This document shows positions 44,443 to 52,564 of a stretch of 64,000 nt of DNA, one piece after another. This DNA comes from an uncultured Christensenellaceae bacterium. GTDB taxonomy: Bacteria > Bacillota > Clostridia > Christensenellales > Borkfalkiaceae. The stretch is from assembly GCA_910589015.1 (NCBI GenBank), contig CAJUSA010000011.1:1-64000 (forward strand), in the 5' to 3' direction. The notes below the pieces were generated by a model. It made no database searches and had not been told where the DNA came from. It saw only the letters and a list, made by a program, of their open reading frames with translations. The stretch's first letter is position 1, and every line of letters begins with the position of its first letter. The translations under genes were made by a program, and so were the position numbers.

Positions 44443-44457
44443 TTTTCTTTTTCTCCT

Positions 44458-44991
44458 TTAACCTTTGATTTTTGCAATGACCTTTGCAACGTCTGCGGGG
44501 GTCATTTCCCTTTCCTTCCGCGCGGTCGTGCCTTGGAATACGCCGTTCCCTACGCCGTAAACCTCTTCCGCGCGCTTTGCCGCTTCCTCGTCCGAATCGC
44601 CTTCCTTTTCAAAGCGTTTTTCGAGTGCGTCGAGCCGTGCAAGGATCGCGCTGTACGGATCGGTCTTTTCCTCCGTCTCGTCGCGTTCGTCCTCGCGTTT
44701 TTCCTCCGCCGTGTCGTCCTCTTCGTGAAGCTCTTCCACATCGCCTTCGTCCTCTGCGTGTTCCGCGCCGAGCGCCTCGTGCTCGCGCGCTTCCGCGCTT
44801 TGGCCGTCCTCGTCTCCGTCTGCCCGTTCCTGCGCCGCAATGCTCTCATGCACGCGGTCTGCAATAGACTGATGGAAACTCTTCTTGTCTTCGTCCGACA
44901 GGTCTTCATATGCCTTACGGACTTGTTCCAAAGTTGTCATTTGAGTTTCTTCCTCCTTTTTTTCTTTTTCTTTCTTTCCAAACCAAGCCAT
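44458..44991 (-). CDS. Phage scaffolding protein
   Basis: About 177 residues, starting at 44,991 (MAWFGKKEKEKKEEETQ) after AAAGGAGG. It is highly charged, with an acidic middle and two coiled-coil stretches (LARLDALEKRFEKEG) and a basic C-terminus (ADVAKVIAKIKG), the classic scaffold arrangement that contacts the capsid protein. It lies immediately upstream of the major capsid gene. Confidence 0.75.
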   Translation of the reverse strand: MAWFGKKEKEKKEEETQMTTLEQVRKAYEDLSDEDKKSFHQSIADRVHESIAAQERADGDEDGQSAEAREHEALGAEHAEDEGDVEELHEEDDTAEEKREDERDETEEKTDPYSAILARLDALEKRFEKEGDSDEEAAKRAEEVYGVGNGVFQGTTARKEREMTPADVAKVIAKIKG

Positions 44992-45015
44992 GGGTTTTCC
45001 TCCTTTCCTTGCATG

Positions 45016-45041
45016 AAAAAACCCGCCTGCCAAGCGGGTTT
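45016..45041 (-). terminator. Intrinsic terminator inside the structural operon
   Basis: Stem AAACCCGC / GCGGGTTT with loop ctgccaa (plus-strand order), followed on the minus strand by six T. It lies between the 71-residue gene and the scaffold gene, so it would lower expression of capsid genes unless antitermination or a promoter lies nearby. Confidence 0.7.
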
Positions 45042-45043
45042 CG

Positions 45044-45259
45044 TTAATCCTGATTCAGAGCCAAACGCGCCGAAAGCGTTTCAAAATAAACCGCCATGCC
45101 CTCGCGCTGCCGAATCAAGAGCGATTGCTGGTAGCCGTCGAGCGCTTTGAACTTCTCGCCGCCGATGAAAGCGTTCAGCTTCACAAGCTTTTCTTTCAAA
45201 ACGGTTTGTTCTTCTTCCATGCGCACGATGAAATCTTCCTTTTTCTTCGTCTCGTCCAT
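45044..45259 (-). CDS. Small phage protein between minor capsid and scaffold
   Basis: A 71-residue helical protein (MDETKKKEDFIVRMEEEQ ... YQQSLLIRQREGMAVYFETL), a common small gene in this place in phages of Firmicutes. Function unknown. Confidence 0.55.
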   Translation of the reverse strand: MDETKKKEDFIVRMEEEQTVLKEKLVKLNAFIGGEKFKALDGYQQSLLIRQREGMAVYFETLSARLALNQD

Positions 45260-45272
45260 GAGCGTGACCTCC

Positions 45273-46334
45273 TTATAAGATTTTCACACGGTCGGGGTAG
45301 AATGCCCTGCTGTTATTCATGCTGAAATGTTTATATTCTTCGTACCGCTCCGTCGCTATCCTTTTCCACTTGCGCCATTCGCCAAAATCTACGTCCTTTG
45401 CAGCAAGCGCGTTTTCCCGCGCTCGCAGCACCGCGCGCTCCATTTCGCGCTGGCGCTTTGTGACCGCATATTCTCTTGTCTGCTCCGCTTTGCCTACGCG
45501 CGGGATAGCCATGCGCGGTTTATATTCGAACAGAGCATGCCGACAATTAAAGCCGAGCAAGCCGTTCTTGTACGTTCGCCCCGCTTTGGTCGTATAAAAG
45601 ATATCCGTTGCGTTTTCAAGCGGTTGAAAGCTGCGCCCGTCCTCCGTTCTGCCGCTCGTACCGTCCAGCGAGTACACGCGCCCCTGCCACGGCGCACAAC
45701 GGTCGGAGCAGTCGGCATGCACCGAGCAGACGACGAGCCGAGCACCGCTCGTTTTAAGGGTTGCGATCTCTTGCTGATGCCGCTCGTAACGCACCTGCAT
45801 CTCGGCAAGATTGCGCAGGGAATTCCTTCCCGTAAGATCGTTCGGATCGAGCGCGCTCTCCTGCGCCAAGCCCTCCAACGCCTTGGAAATTCTGTTCATG
45901 TAGTTCTTTTGAAACTCCTGCAACGGAATCCCCTTCGCCGTCTCCCGATAGGAAAGCGTTTGCATGGCGCGCATCTCCGCCGCGCTGTTCGGCTTGTAAA
46001 ACGCGCCCCTTTGCGCGCTCTGGGTAATGCCCCTCATAAGCACCACGACGGCAGGCAAAGCCTTGGGCGGTATTCCTTCAAGCGACAGCGTAAAACGCCC
46101 GTACGCCGTGTTTACATAGCGAATGAGCGACTTCTGCGCGTCCTCTTTTAGCGTTGGAGAACGTATACGGGAGAGCGCTCGCGTTATGATCTTCCGTATC
46201 CTGTCTTTGAGTATAGGCAAAGGCGCGCCCGAAAGCACGCCCTGTTTGATAGCGGTCTTTATATCCGTTTGCGCGTCTACTAATGCACTCGCCTGCTCGT
46301 TCAACGGGTCGGGAACGTATGCCTGTAATTTCAC
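45273..46334 (-). CDS. Phage minor capsid protein (Phage_min_cap2 type)
   Basis: A 353-residue protein. The C-terminal half shows the minor-capsid signature: CSVHADCSDRCAPWQGRVYS, then GLLGFNCRHALFEYKP. An N-terminal helical domain (about residues 1-150) precedes it. MuF-like role in ejection or portal packing. The start overlaps the portal stop by four bases. Confidence 0.85.
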   Translation of the reverse strand: MKLQAYVPDPLNEQASALVDAQTDIKTAIKQGVLSGAPLPILKDRIRKIITRALSRIRSPTLKEDAQKSLIRYVNTAYGRFTLSLEGIPPKALPAVVVLMRGITQSAQRGAFYKPNSAAEMRAMQTLSYRETAKGIPLQEFQKNYMNRISKALEGLAQESALDPNDLTGRNSLRNLAEMQVRYERHQQEIATLKTSGARLVVCSVHADCSDRCAPWQGRVYSLDGTSGRTEDGRSFQPLENATDIFYTTKAGRTYKNGLLGFNCRHALFEYKPRMAIPRVGKAEQTREYAVTKRQREMERAVLRARENALAAKDVDFGEWRKWKRIATERYEEYKHFSMNNSRAFYPDRVKIL

Positions 46335-47917
46335 GTCTCACCTCCGCCGTCGCCGAAATAGTCTTTTTCGCTGAACAGCCTGCCGCCAAACGAGGTGTTC
46401 TGTTTGCGCTTGTCGTCCTCGTCGATCTTTGCGAGATATTCCTCGGTCTCCTCTGCGGAAAGATTGTTGACCCGCTGCACCGCCTCGGCGCGCGGGATAA
46501 GCCCTGCTGCGTAATTGTCGCGGATATTCTGATCGCGCAGGAGCGTATTGCCGATGTAGTCCGAAAGATGGATTTTTGCTTTCCCCGTAAAGCCCGCCTG
46601 ATAAAGAACCTCTGCGATCATGCGGTTTAGAACGGGTGTAAGCGTTTGGTGAATGCCCTGCACGGTTGCCCGCGTGAGGTTGTCGTCTGCGCGAACCTCG
46701 GTCGCCGTCTTTGCCGAACCGTCTTCCAAGAACGGGAAAACGCTCGTAGGCGAAAACCCGCAATGCGACACGATCTGCCGAAGATAGAGCTCAAACATGC
46801 CGCGGTACTGCTCCGAACGGATATCGAACTGTACGTTCGTAGGCGGGAAATCCTTGTCCTGCTCGGTATAAATATATACGAGGCTGTCGTCCTCGTCCGA
46901 CGCCGCGTCGCTTAACGTGAGCGCATGCTCGGAAAGCGCGTTCCACTTCATGCCGAGCGCTTTCAGATCGTCGCGCAGTGCACCGAGGAAACGGCGCGGC
47001 ACAAGTATCTTGCCCTTGCCGAGAAGCACGTCGACGAGCGAGCCGCTGAATACAACGTCGCACGCATAGAGAAGATCAAGCGCGCCGTAGAAGAGCGGGT
47101 CACCCATCGCAAGCCCCGGCACGAAGCTGTTATTCGAGGTACGGCGGATAAGCCAAACGCCGAGCCCGTCGCGAAATGGCAGCTTCATTTCCTTATTGAC
47201 CGAAATTCCCTTCCTGCGCAAGGTCTCGCGGACCACTTGCGGCAAGCCTTCCTCGGGAATGCCGCCGTCGTACACGTTCGGTAAAACCTCTTGCCCCGCG
47301 ATGCCGCTCTTCAAATGGACTTTGTATTCCACGCAAGGCGCGCCCTGCTCGTCGTAATGTCTGTCTTCGACGAGCCAATAGGAATTTGCACCGCCGACCC
47401 CGTACTTCTCCGTATACAAGAGACTGTTGAGGAAGATGACGCTCAGCACGTTGCCCTCGTCGTCCGTTGTGGAATAGTAACGGTCTACCCGCGTTGCTAC
47501 GGGAACACACCGTCCTCTCGAATCTTTGTTCAGCTTTACGGCACAAGTACCGCCGCCGAGCATATGATCGATGGAGCTTTCCAAAAACGTTTCAAACCCG
47601 ACCGATTCCGACCATGTTTCACCGATAAACCCGCAAGCAAGATCGTCGCCGTCGAAGATGAGCTTGTCGCCCTTTATGAGCTTGACCGCGGTATTCTTGA
47701 TGGAATACCCGATATTCATCTTTGCGCCACTGTTATGTGTATTGTCTGCCGCCCCCGTTGCATACGCCATACAAGGGCGCACAACGCGGTTCATGTAGTT
47801 GATAAAGAACGGATCGAGGTTCGCGTAGTACAAAGAGCAGTCGACGAAGTTTTCGGGCGGTTTCCGAAAATCTTGATTGAGCCAATCTTCCATCGGCTTG
47901 GGAATCTTAAATGACAT
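46331..47917 (-). CDS. Phage portal protein
   Basis: About 528 residues. The start is 47,917 (MSFKIPKPMEDWLN), with AAGGAG eight bases upstream; the longer reading to 48,079 lies in the terminase gene and is rejected. It follows the large terminase, and typical portal features are FLESSIDHMLGGGTCAVKLN, KDFPPTNVQFDIRSEQY and the stalk region SHCGFSPTSVFPFLEDGSAKTATEV. It closes the DNA-entry vertex. Confidence 0.88.
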   Translation of the reverse strand: MSFKIPKPMEDWLNQDFRKPPENFVDCSLYYANLDPFFINYMNRVVRPCMAYATGAADNTHNSGAKMNIGYSIKNTAVKLIKGDKLIFDGDDLACGFIGETWSESVGFETFLESSIDHMLGGGTCAVKLNKDSRGRCVPVATRVDRYYSTTDDEGNVLSVIFLNSLLYTEKYGVGGANSYWLVEDRHYDEQGAPCVEYKVHLKSGIAGQEVLPNVYDGGIPEEGLPQVVRETLRRKGISVNKEMKLPFRDGLGVWLIRRTSNNSFVPGLAMGDPLFYGALDLLYACDVVFSGSLVDVLLGKGKILVPRRFLGALRDDLKALGMKWNALSEHALTLSDAASDEDDSLVYIYTEQDKDFPPTNVQFDIRSEQYRGMFELYLRQIVSHCGFSPTSVFPFLEDGSAKTATEVRADDNLTRATVQGIHQTLTPVLNRMIAEVLYQAGFTGKAKIHLSDYIGNTLLRDQNIRDNYAAGLIPRAEAVQRVNNLSAEETEEYLAKIDEDDKRKQNTSFGGRLFSEKDYFGDGGGET

Positions 47918-47927
47918 TATCTTCTCC

Positions 47928-49370
47928 TTACAAAAAGTTGTAGTAGTATTCGTGCGTCGCGTACTTGTCCGCATCGATCGTGTGGTCGCGCTGCCCTTCT
48001 GGTATCTCGTTATTCTCGTCTCGCACAAAGTTCTCCGTCTCCTCGACAGACACAGCGTTCTGCGGGATATCAAGAACAAGCAACTGCCCCGAGCGGTAGC
48101 TGTTTACAAGCCGCGCAATGTCGCGCTCGATATCCTTATCCGTTACCGCCTTCGTGTTGAAATGCGTCGCCTTTTGGAATTCAAGCATTAAGTCCTGCGT
48201 GAGCGCCGCGCCGTCGAAACACCACCGTTGCTTCGAGGGAGCAGGTATCTGTATCCCCCATTCCCCCATCTGCGCTTTGAACTTCTCGTATTCGCTTAAA
48301 ATCCACTCGACCTGATCGGTGTGCGAAATACCGCGCGCGCCCCGCATGAGCCTCTCGCGCTTGATATCGAGGTAAAAAGTGTATAATTTGACGAGCTTCC
48401 CGTCGGGATATAACGCCCAACAGCACACGGCCGTTGCGTCCGACGTAATACCGCTGTCCACGCCGTAAAACATATACAGCGGCTGATAATAAATATTCTT
48501 GACGATCTTTCGTTGCAGCTCCGAAAGCGGCAAGAGGTGCTTCGCTCTGTCAAACGACCAAATGACCCGACCTGCAAGCGATACGATCTCCCCGCCGTAC
48601 CAATAGGCATAATGCAACGGGTCTTCCGCTTTCATTTTCAGAATGTCCGCAATTACGACGGGGTCTAACAGCCCCGCGATATCTTCCCAAGAAGGATGAA
48701 TTCCGATCGCGCCGTTCCGCACGAGCTCGGGATAGTACTGATTTGCCCAGTGGTTCAGCGTGGGCGGAGGGTTGTAGCGGAAGGTGAACTTCCCCATCTC
48801 GTCCATATAACGAAGCGCCGTCGAACGCAACGCCTCCACGTACTCCTTTCCGTCGGGCTCGTTCGCTTCTTCGAGCATAACGCGCTTTAACCGTCCGCTC
48901 GGCGGCGTCATTGCCTTCGTACGGTCAATGTCTTTGTTTATCGCAAAGAACTGACAAACGTTTCCCGTGCGGTTGCACTTGATTTCAAACGGAGAATTAG
49001 AGACCTTGAAATCGGTGTCCGTTCTGTTGGATAAAGTAAATCCGCGCTGTCGGAGCGCGGACTGCATCGATTGAAATATCGATCGCCTGATCGTGTTCTC
49101 TTCCGAGCGGCAATACCAAATATCGCCCGATTCGCCGAAGAAATCGGGTATCGCCGAAATCTCGTCGTTTACCGTCTTCCCCGAGATACGCCCGCCTTTC
49201 AGCACGATCGTCTTGACACCGAGCATTTCGTCGGATATTTCCTCGCCACGCAGGAGCTTACGCTTTATCTCGGCCTTGTACTCCTTGGTAAACGCCTCTC
49301 GCTGCGCCGCCGTGTGGTTTGGAAGAAACAACGGTTTGAAGATTTCGGGAATAATGATTCTACTTTTCAT
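47928..49370 (-). CDS. terL: Phage terminase large subunit
   Basis: A 480-residue packaging motor. Walker A GGRISGKT is at residues 59-66 and Walker B is in RVMLEEANE. The RNase-H-like nuclease shows GVDSGITSDATAV and the C-terminal HTIDADKYA aspartate. It overlaps the small terminase by 11 bases and ends ten bases before the portal. Confidence 0.95.
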   Translation of the reverse strand: MKSRIIIPEIFKPLFLPNHTAAQREAFTKEYKAEIKRKLLRGEEISDEMLGVKTIVLKGGRISGKTVNDEISAIPDFFGESGDIWYCRSEENTIRRSIFQSMQSALRQRGFTLSNRTDTDFKVSNSPFEIKCNRTGNVCQFFAINKDIDRTKAMTPPSGRLKRVMLEEANEPDGKEYVEALRSTALRYMDEMGKFTFRYNPPPTLNHWANQYYPELVRNGAIGIHPSWEDIAGLLDPVVIADILKMKAEDPLHYAYWYGGEIVSLAGRVIWSFDRAKHLLPLSELQRKIVKNIYYQPLYMFYGVDSGITSDATAVCCWALYPDGKLVKLYTFYLDIKRERLMRGARGISHTDQVEWILSEYEKFKAQMGEWGIQIPAPSKQRWCFDGAALTQDLMLEFQKATHFNTKAVTDKDIERDIARLVNSYRSGQLLVLDIPQNAVSVEETENFVRDENNEIPEGQRDHTIDADKYATHEYYYNFL

Positions 49371-49758
49371 CTTTGCCGTCCTTCATAGACACGTTATCAA
49401 ACACAAACTCGAAAACAGGCTGCCCCGTCTTATCTTCAATCCCAACAGCTTCGGGCTTATCTACTCCTTGCCTTTTGGCGAGATTTTCCGCAGCCCTTAT
49501 ACGCTCTTTCCAGCCAACCTTTCCGTTTTTCATCACCTCTGTAAAGAATTCCAAGACTTCTTCTCCCGAGGCAATACGAGCCGTTTGCGGCGCTCTCGTA
49601 AGCTCTTGAATGTAATTTTGAATTTCAGGTTTTTTCAGGTTTTCCGTTCCGATTGAATACGCTGTCTTTTCGGAATATCCTGCCTTCTTCGCGGCTTCCG
49701 TCGCATTCCCCGATATCACATATTCCTCGCAAAACGTCTTCTGTTTTAAGGATAGCAC
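49360..49758 (-). CDS. Phage terminase small subunit
   Basis: A 132-residue protein with the terminase_2 layout: LSLKQKTFCEEYVISGNATEAAKKAGYSE is split across an N-terminal helix-turn-helix, with YSIGTENLKKPEIQNYI following. The start has AAGGAG. It recognises packaging DNA. Confidence 0.92.
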   Translation of the reverse strand: MLSLKQKTFCEEYVISGNATEAAKKAGYSEKTAYSIGTENLKKPEIQNYIQELTRAPQTARIASGEEVLEFFTEVMKNGKVGWKERIRAAENLAKRQGVDKPEAVGIEDKTGQPVFEFVFDNVSMKDGKDEK

Positions 49759-49841
49759 ATTCTATCAACTCCTTTTTTTGAGCATGAAAAAAGCACGGTT
49801 AGCACAAAAAAACGGATTTGTTCGGCAAAGTTTTTGCCGTT

Positions 49842-50246
49842 TTATAGCAAATCGAACTCTTGCGCCCACATAAACGCGATATTTAAGATATCTTCCACCC
49901 AATATCGTAGCGTTCTGTCTGATATTCCGATCACGTCGCAAATACAAACTTGATGATTTTTATCGATATACCGCATCTGCATGAGCTTATCTTTCTGCGT
50001 CCACTTCACCCTTTCGAGGGTCTTTTCGTAAACAAGGCACCACCTGTATTTGCAGTTGTAATCATCAAGAGTTTTGATAATTCGATCCTCAACCGCATTG
50101 CCGTGCGAGCAACATACCTTTTCTTTTGAATAGTCTAACCCCATACCGGCAAGCATGCGGGAAGATATGTAATCCGCACATTCGTTCCGTTCCTTCTCGT
50201 AGTTGTAAAAATGCGATTCGATCGTCCTTCTTTGCGCTCTCGTCAT
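49842..50246 (-). CDS. Phage late regulator, ArpU / sigma-70 region 4-like
   Basis: A 134-residue protein placed just before the terminase genes. The C-terminal half (KLMQMRYIDKNHQVCICDVIGISDRTLRYWVEDI) is a helix-turn-helix like that of ArpU-type phage transcription activators. The N-terminus has cysteines (CCSHGN). It likely activates late genes. About 80 bases without a gene lie between it and the small terminase. Confidence 0.7.
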   Translation of the reverse strand: MTRAQRRTIESHFYNYEKERNECADYISSRMLAGMGLDYSKEKVCCSHGNAVEDRIIKTLDDYNCKYRWCLVYEKTLERVKWTQKDKLMQMRYIDKNHQVCICDVIGISDRTLRYWVEDILNIAFMWAQEFDLL

Positions 50247-50255
50247 ATTCCCCCC

Positions 50256-50693
50256 TTAAAACGGGATATCGCCGTCCTCGTCGAACGATTTGGCCACAGG
50301 CTTTCGTGCTTGACGCTTATCGGAATTATCCTGCTGACGAGTTCCCCAACCATCGTTTCTGTCGCTTTCTGAACTTGCCTTCGGCGTTAAAAACTCAACG
50401 TCCTGCGCGATAATGTCAACACCCTGATGTTTGTTCCCGTCGTTATCTTCCCAGTTACGAAGTTGTACATTCCCGGTAACGGCAACCTTGTTCCCCTTTT
50501 TGCAGAACCGCGCCACGCTCTCGCCCAAACCGCGCCACGCCGTTACGTGGAAGAAATCCGTTTCACGTTCGCCCTCGGAATTTGTATAGTTCCGATTGAC
50601 CGCTATGGAAAAGCGGCAAACGCTCACGCCGCTCGGCGTTTCGCTCAGTTCGGGGTCCCTCGTTAAATTCCCAATCAAAAATACTTTGTTCAT
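50256..50693 (-). CDS. ssb: Phage single-stranded DNA-binding protein
   Basis: A 145-residue OB-fold protein: MNKVFLIGNLTRDPEL, FRIAV-like strand FSIAVNRNYTN, DFFHVTAWRGLGESVARFCKKG. The tail ends in DGDIPF, the standard C-terminal interaction tip. Confidence 0.95.
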   Translation of the reverse strand: MNKVFLIGNLTRDPELSETPSGVSVCRFSIAVNRNYTNSEGERETDFFHVTAWRGLGESVARFCKKGNKVAVTGNVQLRNWEDNDGNKHQGVDIIAQDVEFLTPKASSESDRNDGWGTRQQDNSDKRQARKPVAKSFDEDGDIPF

Positions 50694-50713
50694 GTTTTTC
50701 TCCTTAAAATTTT

Positions 50714-51013
50714 TTAATCAAACGGGTTAAAATCGCCCGCTCTTATTTCCGTTTCCTTCATGCGCCTTACAGGCGACAAGCCGTTACGCGCCCGTTCCCA
50801 TGCGTCCTGCTCGCATTTACAGCAGCATTTTATGACGAAATTGTATTCGGGGAAATCCGCCACCTTCGGCATATGGCAATTTTTACAGCGGATCATACCG
50901 TCACGCAAATATTCTCTTTTGCCGTCAAACTTCGCATATTCGGTTTTTCTTTTTTTCTCGTAATAATCATGTGTATGTACCGGCATACACTTTCCGATTT
51001 CAACCAACCCCAT
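50714..51013 (-). CDS. Phage replication protein with cysteine cluster, DnaC-like zinc part only
   Basis: A 99-residue protein with CKNCHMPK and a CCCKCEQ cluster, similar to the N-terminal zinc module of phage DnaC-type helicase loaders. The AAA+ ATPase domain expected to follow is absent and the protein ends soon after (GDFNPFD). It may be a truncated loader. The start overlaps the upstream replication fragment by 14 bases. Confidence 0.5.
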   Translation of the reverse strand: MGLVEIGKCMPVHTHDYYEKKRKTEYAKFDGKREYLRDGMIRCKNCHMPKVADFPEYNFVIKCCCKCEQDAWERARNGLSPVRRMKETEIRAGDFNPFD

Positions 51014-51704
51014 CGTTTCCCTCCCGTTTTCGTCTGATTTCAGGCAGTGCCTTCAAAAACCTTGCCCGCTCGAACTTCAAATCCGCATCGCTCATTTCGC
51101 AAAGCTCTAAAAAGCTCTGCGGATCGAAGTATGCCATGATTTCGGGCGATAAACTTCGATAAATCACTTTCATTTCCTCGTCGGCTGCGCCGTCAAGCCG
51201 TAAGTAGATCGGCGAACCGCGCCCCACCGATTCGCAGTATCGCTCTTCTTTCGCGGCTTTTAACGCCTTCACAAGCTCTTGCCACAATTGCAGATCGCCT
51301 TTCCCCTCGCTCATCGGTAGCGACGAACGGTTAAAATCCTTGTAGCTGTCGCCGATGATTTCCCGATAATGCCGCAAAAGCCATTTCAGCGACTGTTTCC
51401 CTTGCAGATAGCGGCTGCTTTCAGCGATCTTTTGCGAGAGCAAAGAAAAATCAATCCCCGAGATGTCAGAAGGGTTGTCCAGATCTTCGGTTATGTAGGC
51501 ATGATCCCGCATAAATTCCAGATATCCCCGAACCGTTCCGTCTGTTTCTTCCCCCGTGGGGGGATTATAGGGGGGTATGTCTTTTTCTTGAAGGGTATAT
51601 TCTTTTTCTTTGCTTCTTTCTTTTTCTTGTAGGGGAACTTCTTTTTGTGAAAAGGTATCAAAAGGTACCTTTTTTTCTGAAAAACCTAACAGAATACTGC
51701 CCTC
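51000..51704 (-). pseudogene. C-terminal part of a phage replication (DnaD-like) protein
   Basis: The frame is open from 51,704 down to the stop at 51,000, with the first ATG only at 51,512. The upstream part reads as a lysine/glutamate-rich linker (EKERSKEKEYTLQEKDIPP), then a helical domain (GYLEFMRDHAYI), as in replisome organiser proteins. The N-terminal DNA-binding part is missing and position 51,705 belongs to the integrase remnant on the other strand, so a deletion truncated this gene. Confidence 0.65.
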
Positions 51705-51933
51705 TCATCAATTAAAAGACTTGCGAAAAACTTTTCATACCCGATGCGTTGAATGTCATGTGGATTTTGTCGCCAAAGAACTTTATATGGGGCATTCGCT
51801 TGGGAAATTGCAAAAAACCTATACGGGAAACCTTGACGATTACTTACTAAGCGAATCGAAAAAGTTAGATCATTGGTACGAACTTTACCCCAAAATTACC
51901 CCAAAAAACGAAGAAATAAACGATGAAGAATGA
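51703..51933 (+). pseudogene. C-terminal remnant of a tyrosine integrase
   Basis: About 76 residues in the right frame for a phage tyrosine recombinase: HQLKDLRKTF (box II arginine), GHSLGK (box II histidine region) and TYT (nucleophile tyrosine region), then the typical tail YLLSESKKLDHWYELYP. The upstream catalytic and DNA-binding parts are gone. It ends 59 bases before the right attachment repeat, as expected for an integrase next to its own site. Confidence 0.85.
51886..51907 (+). repeat. Right arm-type repeat of prophage A
   Basis: The same 22-base sequence as 31,968-31,989, here lying in the last codons of the integrase remnant (encoding YPKITPK). It is 84 bases inside the right attachment repeat. 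Confidence 0.6.
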
Positions 51934-51947
51934 TTAAAAAAAGCAAA

Positions 51948-51989
51948 AAAACCCGTTTTTCGGGCAAAAAAGCCTAAAAAACGGGTTTT
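51948..51989. terminator. Terminator at the end of the integrase remnant
   Basis: Perfect 12-base arms AAAACCCGTTTT and AAAACGGGTTTT enclosing an 18-base loop, working in both directions. It closes the integrase transcript and stands against the attachment repeat. The stretch from 51,990 to 52,243 holds only the tRNA fragment and short repeats. Confidence 0.75.
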
Positions 51990-51991
51990 CG

Positions 51992-52038
51992 TGGTGGGAA
52001 CGGCAGAACTCGAATCTGCGACCTCTTGCATGTCAAGC
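51992..52038 (-). repeat. Right attachment repeat: 3' half of tRNA-Val (GAC)
   Basis: On the minus strand: anticodon loop TTGACAT (T33, anticodon GAC), stem GCAAG, variable AGGTC, T-arm GCAGA-TTCGAGT-TCTGC, acceptor CGTTCCC, A and CCA. The 5' half is missing: AT-rich sequence begins right at the loop. The last 30 bases match the left repeat exactly; beyond that the two differ. It is therefore a tRNA 3' remnant, longer than the left copy. Confidence 0.85.
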
Positions 52039-52090
52039 ATAAAAAATGATAAAATTGATGTCAACAAAAATAGCAAAAAAGCACAATATA

Positions 52091-52179
52091 TCGTATACGA
52101 TTATTATAAAAAATACAGAATGTAGCGGTCAAAGCATTGCAATTTGACACTTCGTATACACTTATTATGCAAGAGGTCG
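52091..52179. repeat. Pair of direct repeats and an inverted tRNA-like 13-mer
   Basis: TCGTATACNNTTATTAT occurs at 52,091-52,107 and 52,152-52,168. Directly after the second copy, ATGCAAGAGGTCG (52,167-52,179) is the reverse complement of 52,019-52,031 inside the tRNA-Val remnant. They may be recombinase or replication-protein sites, or chance in AT-rich DNA. Confidence 0.35.
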
Positions 52180-52243
52180 AAAAAGTTATACATAAAAAAA
52201 AATCCGCGAAACTCTTGACAAAGATCCGCGGGCAGTTCATTAC

Positions 52244-52564
52244 TTAATCTTTAATATGGCTTTCTAAATTTCGACGAGCGTAGATCACGCGCGATATCTC
52301 AATGCATTTTTTATCTTCATCCACCCAATAAAACAGCATAAAATTATCTACAAAAGCTTTTCGATACTCGCGTTTTAACGGTTTCAACGGCATATATACG
52401 GGGTTCGAGTAAGGAAATTGCGTACAATTTTCTGCCATTTTGATTATTCGCACAATCAAATTTTCCGCTGCCGAGGGGTTTTTCAATTCATCATTTATGT
52501 ACAAGGCAATTTCTTTCAAATCACCCTTTGCCAACTCACTATAAAAGAGGTTATAATTTCCCAT
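52244..52564 (-). CDS. RelE/ParE-type toxin
   Basis: A 106-residue protein of the RelE/ParE superfamily: YNLFYSELAKGDLKEIALYI, REYRKAFVDNFMLFYWVD and a terminal RVIYARRNLES basic strand. It would act on translating mRNA or on gyrase. It overlaps the antitoxin by 14 bases. Confidence 0.88.
   Translation of the reverse strand: MGNYNLFYSELAKGDLKEIALYINDELKNPSAAENLIVRIIKMAENCTQFPYSNPVYMPLKPLKREYRKAFVDNFMLFYWVDEDKKCIEISRVIYARRNLESHIKD

Larger units (their letters stand above)
31864..52021. mobile_element. Element A: defective tailed-phage prophage in a tRNA-Val 3' end
   Basis: Bounded by 30-base direct repeats that are tRNA 3' ends. Inside are terminase, portal, capsid, connector, tail, fibre and membrane genes, all leftward, plus late-regulator-like, SSB and replication remnants. 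The integrase survives only as a C-terminal piece next to the right repeat, and the repressor and early region are gone, so it cannot excise on its own. Span is 20.1 kb. No complete tRNA is reconstituted at either end. Confidence 0.88.

Noticed and set aside
47918..48079. Longer N-terminus of the portal protein
   Set aside because: The extra 54 residues lie in the terminase gene and are basic and repetitive; the start at 47,917 has AAGGAG.
51992..52038. A functional tRNA-Val gene
   Set aside because: The 5' acceptor strand, D-arm and 5' anticodon stem are missing; only a 3' half remains.
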